From: Chloroflexi bacterium UBA5189
Lineage (GTDB): Bacteria; Chloroflexota; Limnocylindria; Limnocylindrales; CSP1-4
Length of the DNA: 64,000 bases
Reading direction: 5' to 3'
Assembly: GCA_002413045.1 (NCBI GenBank)
Contig: DHWF01000026.1
Span: 62,001 to 126,000, forward strand
Of the stretch, positions 7,578 through 13,901 are shown piece by piece. The notes under the pieces were generated by a model. It saw only the letters and a program-made list of their open reading frames with translations. It had not been told where the DNA came from and did no database searches. The position numbers and the translations under genes are program-made. Position 1 is the first letter of the stretch. Every line of letters begins with the position of its first letter.

Positions 7578-8794
7578 AACGGCTCCGGCGGCATCAGGGC
7601 CAGTCGCGATGGCAGATCGTCGAACAGGGCCGGCTGCCGCACGTCGTGCCAGCCGATCGCCCGGCTCACGTTGTGACGACCTCGAATGTACCCGCGCAGC
7701 GACGAGTCGAGGTCACCGCCGTCGAACATGGACAGGAACCGACCGAGCCATTCGCGCGGCACGGCGGCGAACGCGGGTTGCCGGGCGCCCACGCCGCTGA
7801 CCATGAACACGGTGAGCGGCCAGGAGACCAGGACAGGGGCAATGTCCACGCCCGGTCGGTGCCGAATCTGCAAGAGGTCGCCGAACGGGCCGGCCTGCCC
7901 GTCATGCGAGGGCGACGCCGCCGAGGGATCCAGCCATCGTCCAAGCGAATCGCTCGCGGCCTGCGAAGCGACTTCGACGTGGTCACGAACAGCCAGTCCG
8001 CGACCGTCAGCCAGGCGCAACACGCCATCGGCTTGTCCCGGCTCGAGCCCGAGCGACGGCTGATCGATGAACCAGCCCGGTCGCTCGATGGCGGGTCGAA
8101 CGGCCGCGACGACGGGTGGTGGCAACGGCGCGGCGGCGGGCTCGCCCGCGAGCACGCCGATGCAGGTCGCGACGCTGCCCGCCGCGAACTCGAGCGCCGC
8201 GCGGAGGCGTTCGCCCGCGACGAAGTCGCCGCACAGCTCGAGGCGTCGGTGACGCGGCCGGATCCGCAGCCCGGGCGCCTCGGGCCCATCCATGGCCAGC
8301 AGCATCGCCGGACCGAATCGCCTGACGTAGAGCTTCGCGACCTCGACGGTCAGCGCCTCGGGCACCTCGATGCTGATGTGCGTCGAGTATCCCAGGAGGG
8401 CGAGACCGACCGGGAGGCGTTGCCGAAGCGCGGTCGCCTCTCGCTCGGCACGCCGAGCCGCCGCCGAACCGAAGCCCGGGACAACGTCGAATGGCGCGAG
8501 TGCAATCTCCGCCTCGCGCTTGTCGCTGGTGACAACCGCGCCGGTCTCCAGACGATAGGCATTCGGATCGTCGGGATCGAGCTGGCGGCGGCCAAGCGAC
8601 AGTCCGTGGATGACGCTTGCGAAGTCAACCTGGCGTGCGCCGTCGGTGACGGTGAACTCGTGCTCGAGCCCGGCGACCGGCGGCTGATCGGGCCGGGCCC
8701 CGAGCATTCGCTGGAACGCAGCGCGCTCGCGCGCCGCGCCGATGATCGGCCGGGCGATCGACTGCCTGGTCGCCCAAGCGGGCACGGTCAACAT
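7574..8794 (-). CDS. Putative glutamine-synthetase-fold carboxylate-amine ligase (amidoligase/GCS2-like)
   Basis: 406 residues. The order of metal/ATP-binding strands of the GS/gamma-glutamylcysteine synthetase fold can be traced: GLEHEF (E44, E46), KREAEIALAP (E94, E96), GYSTHISIEVP (H139) and RHRRLELCGD (R184, E186). This matches the GLExEF / QxE / HxH / RxEFR pattern of GCS2, YbdK and related amidoligases that join a carboxylate to an amine using ATP. Overall identity to a named family cannot be judged by eye, and the C-terminal half (about 230-406) is unfamiliar. It lies 27 bp downstream of the repeat-peptide gene and overlaps the next gene by 4 bp, so peptide or protein amidation is the obvious hypothesis. 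An ordinary small-molecule ligase is the alternative. Confidence 0.6.
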   Translation of the reverse strand: MLTVPAWATRQSIARPIIGAARERAAFQRMLGARPDQPPVAGLEHEFTVTDGARQVDFASVIHGLSLGRRQLDPDDPNAYRLETGAVVTSDKREAEIALAPFDVVPGFGSAAARRAEREATALRQRLPVGLALLGYSTHISIEVPEALTVEVAKLYVRRFGPAMLLAMDGPEAPGLRIRPRHRRLELCGDFVAGERLRAALEFAAGSVATCIGVLAGEPAAAPLPPPVVAAVRPAIERPGWFIDQPSLGLEPGQADGVLRLADGRGLAVRDHVEVASQAASDSLGRWLDPSAASPSHDGQAGPFGDLLQIRHRPGVDIAPVLVSWPLTVFMVSGVGARQPAFAAVPREWLGRFLSMFDGGDLDSSLRGYIRGRHNVSRAIGWHDVRQPALFDDLPSRLALMPPEPL

Positions 8795-8821
8795 CGTGCT
8801 GATCCGCTTCTATCGCGCGAC

Positions 8822-9268
8822 CTAGGTGTCCGATCGTTCGGAGAGGTCTGACGGCGATTCGGCCGCGTCGATGTTGCCGCCTCCAGGCGGTGCGTAGTTG
8901 CCGCCTCCGGGCGGCGCGTAGTTGCCGCCTCCGGGCGGCGCGTAGCTGCCCGCGGGCGAGAACGCGCTCATCCGGGTCTTGTTCATGAGGTCACTGTTGT
9001 CCGTGACGGCGGGTATCGAGCTCATGCCGCCAACCTTCGATGCCAGATCGCTGTTGTCCGATATCCCAGCGTTCAGGCCGGCGTTCAGGCCAGCGTTAAG
9101 ACCAGCCACCGTGCCGGGGGACGGTGCCTGCGTCGGGGTGGTCTCGGGCCCGAGCTCGCCCGAGCTTTGGGTGTTCGCGAATGGACTGTTTGCGAACGCA
9201 TCAACCAACAAGGCGGTACCAGGCGAAGCCGCCTCTTGTGCAATTGCCTCGACTCCCTTTTCACCCAC
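8822..9268 (-). CDS. Tandem-repeat peptide, candidate modified-peptide precursor
   Basis: 148 residues starting at GTG 9268, chosen because GGAGGT lies 7 nt upstream; a TTG 12 codons earlier has no such site. The N-terminal ~45 residues look leader-like (EKGVEAIAQEAASPGTALLVDAF). The rest is repetitive: three AGLN units then AGI, two SDL-containing units (SDNSDLASKVGGM and TDNSDLMNKTRM), and three exact YAPPGGGN octapeptides before an acidic tail. There is no signal peptide, membrane helix or Cys. The leader/repeat architecture, small size and position directly before an ATP-dependent ligase candidate resemble ribosomal peptide precursors with repeated cores. A structural or adhesive repeat protein is the alternative. 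Confidence 0.6.
   Translation of the reverse strand: MGEKGVEAIAQEAASPGTALLVDAFANSPFANTQSSGELGPETTPTQAPSPGTVAGLNAGLNAGLNAGISDNSDLASKVGGMSSIPAVTDNSDLMNKTRMSAFSPAGSYAPPGGGNYAPPGGGNYAPPGGGNIDAAESPSDLSERSDT
8873..8944 (-). repeat. Three tandem 24-bp repeats encoding YAPPGGGN
   Basis: Units at 8873-8896, 8897-8920 and 8921-8944 each encode YAPPGGGN on the reverse strand. The last two are identical and the first differs at two positions. All are in phase, so copy number can change without a frameshift. Confidence 0.85.
9071..9106 (-). repeat. Three tandem 12-bp repeats encoding AGLN
   Basis: Units 9071-9082, 9083-9094 and 9095-9106 encode Ala-Gly-Leu-Asn on the reverse strand, with only synonymous differences between units. 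That implies selection on the peptide sequence rather than very recent DNA duplication. A degenerate fourth unit (AGI) follows. Confidence 0.75.
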
Positions 9269-9404
9269 CGTTCCGACCTCCAATCGCGTCCGACTCGTCA
9301 ACAAGGCTCACAAAACGCTCAGGGATTAACTGGCAGTCATCCAGCCAGCCGGTGGGCCGCGCGAACTCGATCCTTCGACAGCCGCAGGTATCCCGGGCGC
9401 CCAC
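9261..9404 (-). CDS. Small Cys-containing ORF upstream of and overlapping the repeat-peptide gene
   Basis: 47 residues (begins MGARDTCGCRR, contains GWLDDC and FVSLVDESDA, ends RNGG). A GTG start at 9404 is preceded by GGAGG with about 4 nt spacing. That site lies in the loop of a 7-bp hairpin (CCACGCA/TGCGTGG, 9401-9421), so initiation may be structure-controlled. Its TGA (9261-9263) overlaps the GTG start (9266-9268) region of the repeat peptide, the geometry of translational coupling. No homology is recognised. It could be a genuine small peptide with three Cys, or a leader ORF controlling the next gene. Confidence 0.4.
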   Translation of the reverse strand: MGARDTCGCRRIEFARPTGWLDDCQLIPERFVSLVDESDAIGGRNGG

Positions 9405-9511
9405 GCAGCCTCCTTGCGTGGACTCGGGTTCGGTGTTCGTCGCCGGGCGCGTGCCGAGCGTCGTCAGATCGTCAGTGCGCCTCCACGCGTTGTCAATGGG
9501 ATTCGCCCGGT

Positions 9512-10450
9512 TTATGGGGTGACCGTGTACGTCATCGACGCAGAGCCCGTGGCGTACTTGATCGTGAGCACGAAGTCGGTCTGACCCTTGATCGACGAGC
9601 ACAGGTCCGCGCGTGGGGTGATCGTGACGGTCGCCACCTGACCGGCCGGGACCTGTCCGCTCGACGGCTTGGCCGAGCCCCAGTCGCCCGGGTAGGCGCT
9701 GGCGGCAAACGCCAGCGACCACCCGACGGCCACGTTGCTCTTCGCGTTGTTGAGCGTCAGCTGGAACGGCGCGAGCCCAGACTTGCAGGAGCCATTCACC
9801 TGGGACGGCGTGAGGACGAAGGCGATCGTCGGCTTCGGGCTCGACGTTGGCCGCGCCGTGACCTTGGGTCGGGCGGTGGCCGTCGGGGCAGGTACCGCCG
9901 TCGGAGCAGCGGTCGGCTTCAGCAGGGAGGTCGGCGTCGCGGTCAGGGGCGGTCCGAAGGACGGAGCGGAAGCGAGGGGCGTTGCCGGCACCAGGAGCGT
10001 CGCGAACGCCGTTGGGCTCGCTCCGCACAATCCTGATGATGCCGACGGACACGCGGTTGTGCCCGGGACGGCCGGGGATTTGCCGAGACCGGTGAGCACG
10101 ATGCCCCCGAGAACCAGGACCCCGAGGAGGACACCCAGCAGGACGAAGCGCGTGGCGAGGCCCGTACCAGGTGCGCCTGACGGTCGCGTACGAGCGACGT
10201 CGAAATCGAACCTGACTGCGCGTCCGATGTTCAGCGTCGCCGGTGGCACACCTGGCTGGTATGGGGTCGCCTGTGGCGACGCGGGTCTCGGAACGACCGC
10301 CTCGTAATCCGCGCGCATCGCGTGGCCGATGAGCACCGTCGTCGTGGACGGCGCGATGGCGTTGCTCGGTGCTGCGTTCTGGGTGCTGCGTGGTGGTACG
10401 ACAGCTTCGTAGTCCGCGCGGACCGAGTGAGCAAGGTGGAGGTCGTCCAT
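9512..10450 (-). CDS. Single-pass membrane protein with triple RADYEAVVP-type motif and Ig-like C-terminal domain
   Basis: 312 residues, paralogue of 6591-7577 in its C-terminal ~105 residues (VNGSCKSGLAPF, VGWSLAFAA, GDWGSAKPSSGQV, MTYTVTP, with the same two Cys). The N-terminal region is different: it holds three spaced copies of one short motif, HSVRADYEAVVP (about 8-19), HAMRADYEAVVP (43-54) and the diverged RAVRFDFDVAR (77-87), in a Pro/Ala-rich background. One transmembrane helix lies at about 102-121, followed by a Pro/Thr/Ala linker. Repeated Asp/Tyr/Glu motifs on the presumed cytoplasmic face could be docking or modification sites for the ligase encoded two genes on (inference). It starts 14 bp after the preceding stop. 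Confidence 0.78.
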   Translation of the reverse strand: MDDLHLAHSVRADYEAVVPPRSTQNAAPSNAIAPSTTTVLIGHAMRADYEAVVPRPASPQATPYQPGVPPATLNIGRAVRFDFDVARTRPSGAPGTGLATRFVLLGVLLGVLVLGGIVLTGLGKSPAVPGTTACPSASSGLCGASPTAFATLLVPATPLASAPSFGPPLTATPTSLLKPTAAPTAVPAPTATARPKVTARPTSSPKPTIAFVLTPSQVNGSCKSGLAPFQLTLNNAKSNVAVGWSLAFAASAYPGDWGSAKPSSGQVPAGQVATVTITPRADLCSSIKGQTDFVLTIKYATGSASMTYTVTP

Positions 10451-10464
10451 CGCCGCCGGCCTTG

Positions 10465-11091
10465 CTAGAGCGTGTCGGGCAGATCCGGAAAATGCGCGAC
10501 GCGGCGCGTGAAGACGGCCGGCGGCGCAGCTTCACCCACGTAGGGGATGGTTGATCCGACCCCCGCGAAGCGAAAGTAGTCCGGGTTGTACGTCACGACC
10601 TGCAGGCGGTCATCCCGCGGTTCCGTGTGGAACGGGTCTGGTGCGCCCGCCGTTCGATCTTGCTCGAGGACGATGTCGTAGTACCAGGCGAAACCCCCGC
10701 TATTTCTTGGCCGATGGCTCAGGGAACCGTCCGGGAGCCGGACGACCTCGCGCCACCAGTACTCGTCGCCTAGGAATAGGTTGACCTGGGGACCGGCCGG
10801 CGTTGCGAAAGCGAGGGAGATGTGGGTCGGATAACCGTCCGTCCTCGTCGGCTGACCATAGAGACCGTTTGGGATGTACTCCGATCCAGTGCCCGGATCG
10901 ACGAAGGCCACGTAGCCATAGACTCGGGTGGGCTCCGGCGGTCCGTCGCCGAACATCGGCCCGGGCGCGTCGTTGATGAGCCCAGGCGCCTGGGTGATAG
11001 CCGCTATCGGGGTCGCTCCTCCAGCATCGGCGAGTGCCTGGGAATCCGGCAAGATGCCGGAAGCGTTCGGCGGAACCGGTGGACCGGACAT
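10465..11091 (-). CDS. Hypothetical protein, first gene of the repeat-peptide cassette
   Basis: 208 residues, family not recognised. The N-terminal ~50 residues are Pro/Gly/Ala-rich and likely disordered. The remainder looks beta-rich with many aromatics (RVYGYVAFVDPGTGSEYI, FLGDEYWWREV, GGFAWYYDIVLEQDR, YNPDYFRFAGVG). No signal peptide, membrane helix or Cys. ATG 11091 is preceded by GAGGA at about 9 nt. It is followed after 14 bp by the membrane-protein gene, so it is probably co-transcribed with the cassette. Confidence 0.65.
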   Translation of the reverse strand: MSGPPVPPNASGILPDSQALADAGGATPIAAITQAPGLINDAPGPMFGDGPPEPTRVYGYVAFVDPGTGSEYIPNGLYGQPTRTDGYPTHISLAFATPAGPQVNLFLGDEYWWREVVRLPDGSLSHRPRNSGGFAWYYDIVLEQDRTAGAPDPFHTEPRDDRLQVVTYNPDYFRFAGVGSTIPYVGEAAPPAVFTRRVAHFPDLPDTL

Positions 11092-11362
11092 GGCCTGTCT
11101 TCCTCACTGCTCGTCGGGGCCCGGGTCCCGACAGTATTCAGGCGGGATCGTCGTCGGGCAATACCCAATGCTGGGACGACACAACCGCACCCGGGCTGGC
11201 GGGGGTCGGTCCTCTCAATGGACGGGTAGCGGCCCGTTGGGACCTCGCCGCGGGCAATCTTGGCCTGCGACCCGACGGAGACAACATCGTCGTCTGCCAC
11301 CACCCAGCCCGATCCGGCGATCTACCTGCTCGCCTTATCGCAGCCACAATGGCATCGACATG

Positions 11363-11406
11363 GTGAGCGCCCTCGATTGGCTGCTCGACGCCGATGCGGG
11401 CCATCG
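11363..11406 (+). pseudogene. 5' stub of a squalene-cyclase-like gene abutting tRNA half copy 2
   Basis: GTG AGC GCC CTC ... encodes VSALDWLLDADAGH, matching the N-terminus MNALDWLLDADPAIR of the gene at 32414-33355 at both protein and DNA level. The similarity stops exactly where the tRNA-half repeat begins (11407). This looks like a recombination breakpoint that removed the rest of a paralogous gene. Confidence 0.6.
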
Positions 11407-11453
11407 GCTTCCCAAGCAGAAGGTCGAGGGTTCGAGACCCTTCTCCCGCTCCA
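11407..11453 (+). repeat. tRNA-Gly(CCC) 3' half, att-like copy 2 (with CCA)
   Basis: Loop TTCCCAA at 11409-11415, stem GCAGA, T-arm 11426-11442, acceptor strand CTCCCGC 11443-11449, T, CCA 11451-11453. Positions 11407-11454 are identical to 4998-5045. Directly upstream is the truncated cyclase-like reading frame rather than a tRNA 5' half, so no functional tRNA can be formed. Confidence 0.85.
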
Positions 11454-11604
11454 ACTTCCTCTTTCGTGCTCGGCGCGACACTCCGCCTGCGCGCACTACA
11501 TCTCGGTGACCGTGCAGGATCCGCTCCGCGCGCATGCGACAACGCTCAGATTCGAACCGCGGTCAGCTACGTCGCCTATGGAGGATCTTGACGGGTGCCC
11601 GGGT

Positions 11605-13437
11605 TCAGCGTGCCGGCAGGACGTGGATCTCGACACCTGACGGTTGGTCGCTCGATCGCACTACGCGCTGCGTCGCGACCTGGAAGTCCTCGGGCTTCGC
11701 GCTCGGGATGTCCACGAAGGTCTGCGGATTCCGGTCGATGAGCGGGAACCACGTGCTCTGGACCTGGATCATCACCCGGTGACCGCGTCGGAAGACGTGG
11801 TTCACATCGGGCATCGTGAACTCGATCGACTCGACCTTGCCTGGCTCGAAGGGCTCGGGGGTCTCGAGGCTCCTCCGGAACTTGCCGCGCAGCGGCCAGC
11901 CGCGGACAAGCTGCTGATAGCCCGCGAGGGTGACCGGCGGTGACCACGCCTCGACCGCGCCACTCGCTTCGAGCATGCTGCGATCCGGTGGGTAGACGTC
12001 GATCAGCTTCACGATCCAGTCGGCGTCGGTCCCGGTCGTCGAAACGAACAGCTTCGGTGAGATGGGCCCGGCTACCGCCAGGTCCTCCTCGAGCGGTCCG
12101 GTCGCGTACACCAGCACATCCGGGCGCGTCGCGGCGAACCGCTGATCCGAGACCATGTACTCGTCGGGCATGGTCAGAGCCGTATAGGCGAGCCACGGCA
12201 CCGGCTTCGCCGGATCGCTGACGTAGACGTCGGAGGCATCGGCTTCCGTCGGCGGATCGAACGATAGCCCGCCAGCCTCGCGGAGGTAGAGGGTGCGCGG
12301 TGCGGCGTCGGGAGCCGGCCAGTCGTCGTACCGTCGCCAGACATTCGTGCCCGTCTCGAAGACCCAGGCGCCGGGCAGTTCCGGATCCTGACCGTCTTTC
12401 AGGTGATGCTCGAAGAACGGCAGGATGATCTGCTGACGGTAGAACTCGGCGGTATCGGTCGCGAAGTCGACACTGCCCAGTCGACGACCGTCGGTGTTGC
12501 TCCAGCCGCCGTGCGTCCACGGGCCCATGACGAGCGTCGTCGGGACGCCGGCGTTCTGCTCCCGGATCGCGTGGTAGACCCGGAGCGGCCCTGAAAGGTC
12601 TTCGGCGTCGAACCACCCGCCGACGACGAGCACCGGGCAGCGGATGTTCGAGAGGTGCTTCCAGATTGCCCGGGCCTGCCAGAACTCGTCGTTGGACGAG
12701 TGTTCCATGAACTCCAGCCAGGTCGGGTTGCCGGCAATCCGGGCTGTTAGCTCCGCGAGGGTGCCCGCCCGCAGGTAGAACTCGTAGCCGTCGTGCGTGC
12801 CCCAGTCGAACGGGATCTCGACCAGCGGCGGTCGCGTCGGTCCCGACTGTGGCTGATAGGCCCAGGCGGAGTTGAACGCGTGGGCGAGCATGAAGGCCCC
12901 ACCGTGGAACCAATCGTCGCCCAGGAACAAGTCGGCGACCGGCGCCTGCGGCGAGGCCGCCTTGATGGCCGGGTGCGTGTCGATGATCCCGGCGGCCGTG
13001 AAGAACCCAACGTACGAGATGCCGTAGATCCCGACCCGGCCGTTGTGCTTCGGGATATGGGCGAGCAGCCACTCGACGGTGTCCCAGGTGTCCGTGCTCT
13101 CGTCGACGTCCGTCCGGGAGGGTTTGTTCGGCTGATGCGGGGTCGCGTGGGTGAAGTCGCCCTCGGACATCAGCCGCCCGCGGACGTCCTGGCGAACGAA
13201 GATGTAGCCCGCCCGCAGCAGTGCCTCGGTCTGGCGACCGATCGGGAAGACCTCGTCAGGACCGTAGGGGCCGACGCCGAACGGCGACCGCATCAGCAGG
13301 ATCGGGTACGTCGTCGAGTCGTCCTTCGGCACGAGGACCGAAGTGAACAGGCGGGTGCCGTCGCGCATGGGCACGCTGTACTCGTACTTCGTGTACTGCG
13401 CACGCATGTCGAACCCCGGGCCTTCGGTCATGCTCAC
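11605..13437 (-). CDS. CocE/NonD-family alpha/beta hydrolase (S15-type acyl hydrolase/peptidase)
   Basis: 610-residue cytoplasmic serine hydrolase related to cocaine esterase, glutaryl-7-ACA acylase and X-Pro dipeptidyl peptidases. The nucleophile elbow is GISYVG with S141, preceded by the family motif QDVRGR (about 83-88). The acid is in GGWFDAED and the His in MGPWTHGGW. The C-terminal half is the jelly-roll domain with HVFRRGHRVMIQV. There is no signal peptide. Starts are GTG 13437 or ATG two codons later (MTEGP). It is the only gene between tRNA half copies 2 and 3. Substrate (ester or amide) cannot be told. Confidence 0.88.
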   Translation of the reverse strand: MSMTEGPGFDMRAQYTKYEYSVPMRDGTRLFTSVLVPKDDSTTYPILLMRSPFGVGPYGPDEVFPIGRQTEALLRAGYIFVRQDVRGRLMSEGDFTHATPHQPNKPSRTDVDESTDTWDTVEWLLAHIPKHNGRVGIYGISYVGFFTAAGIIDTHPAIKAASPQAPVADLFLGDDWFHGGAFMLAHAFNSAWAYQPQSGPTRPPLVEIPFDWGTHDGYEFYLRAGTLAELTARIAGNPTWLEFMEHSSNDEFWQARAIWKHLSNIRCPVLVVGGWFDAEDLSGPLRVYHAIREQNAGVPTTLVMGPWTHGGWSNTDGRRLGSVDFATDTAEFYRQQIILPFFEHHLKDGQDPELPGAWVFETGTNVWRRYDDWPAPDAAPRTLYLREAGGLSFDPPTEADASDVYVSDPAKPVPWLAYTALTMPDEYMVSDQRFAATRPDVLVYATGPLEEDLAVAGPISPKLFVSTTGTDADWIVKLIDVYPPDRSMLEASGAVEAWSPPVTLAGYQQLVRGWPLRGKFRRSLETPEPFEPGKVESIEFTMPDVNHVFRRGHRVMIQVQSTWFPLIDRNPQTFVDIPSAKPEDFQVATQRVVRSSDQPSGVEIHVLPAR

Positions 13438-13901
13438 GCCCTCACTGAAGTCGATCCGGCCAGCCCAGCGAGGATAGTTCGGTGGGACGCCTGGCGCGAC
13501 CCTGCGGCGCGCGCGCTTCCGGTCTCATCGGGGTCAACCAGACGACGACAGCGCAGGCCGACCAGACACGAAGGCCAATCCCACGGGCGACAACGGAGCC
13601 CGACGACTGGGCGCGGACTCCGGGAATCGGCTCGGCCGCGACACCCTAAATACGTGTCATTCGCTCGCCATCCCACGTTCGTGCTACTGCGCTCACGAGC
13701 TCAGGACTTCCCAAGCAGACGGTCGCGGGTTTGAGACCCGTCTCCCGCTCTACTTCCCCCTAGCCTGACCCGGCCTCCCCCGCTGCCAGACCGCCTTACC
13801 TCGCTCCTGAGGCCCTGACCGGGTGCCCACCGCCGGTCACCTTGTAACGCGTTAACCTCGGGGCGTGGCCCCGACTGGGCCGTCATGAGGCGAGGGACGA
13901 C
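13438..13901. other. Gene-free region with tRNA half copy 3 and the pgm promoter
   Basis: Divergent spacer between the hydrolase and the phosphoglucomutase gene. Apart from the tRNA-Gly half at 13707-13752 no gene or convincing hairpin is seen. Confidence 0.6.
13707..13752 (+). repeat. tRNA-Gly(CCC) 3' half, att-like copy 3 (diverged, CTA instead of CCA)
   Basis: Loop TTCCCAA (13708-13714), stem GCAGA, variable CGGTC, T-stem GCGGG/CCCGT around TTTGAGA, acceptor CTCCCGC (13742-13748), T, then CTA. Compared with copies 1 and 2 the T-stem differs by a compensated pair (A-T versus C-G), so it derives from a different but functional tRNA-Gly. The upstream base run (TCAGGA) does not pair with GCAGA, so the 5' half is missing here too. 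Confidence 0.8.

Larger units (their letters stand above)
11092..11604. other. Gene-free junction region holding tRNA half copy 2
   Basis: Contains the probable promoter of the reverse-strand cassette, a GC-rich hairpin (GTCGGG/CCCGAC at about 11117-11136), a 5' stub of a cyclase-like gene (11363-11406) and the second tRNA-Gly 3' half. Apparent short proteins here ending in text like GLEPSTFCLGS or SRTLDLLLG are tRNA sequence read as protein, not genes. Confidence 0.6.

Noticed and set aside
8873..8944. CRISPR-like array
   Set aside because: The 24-bp units are directly contiguous, lack spacers and are in-frame codon repeats.
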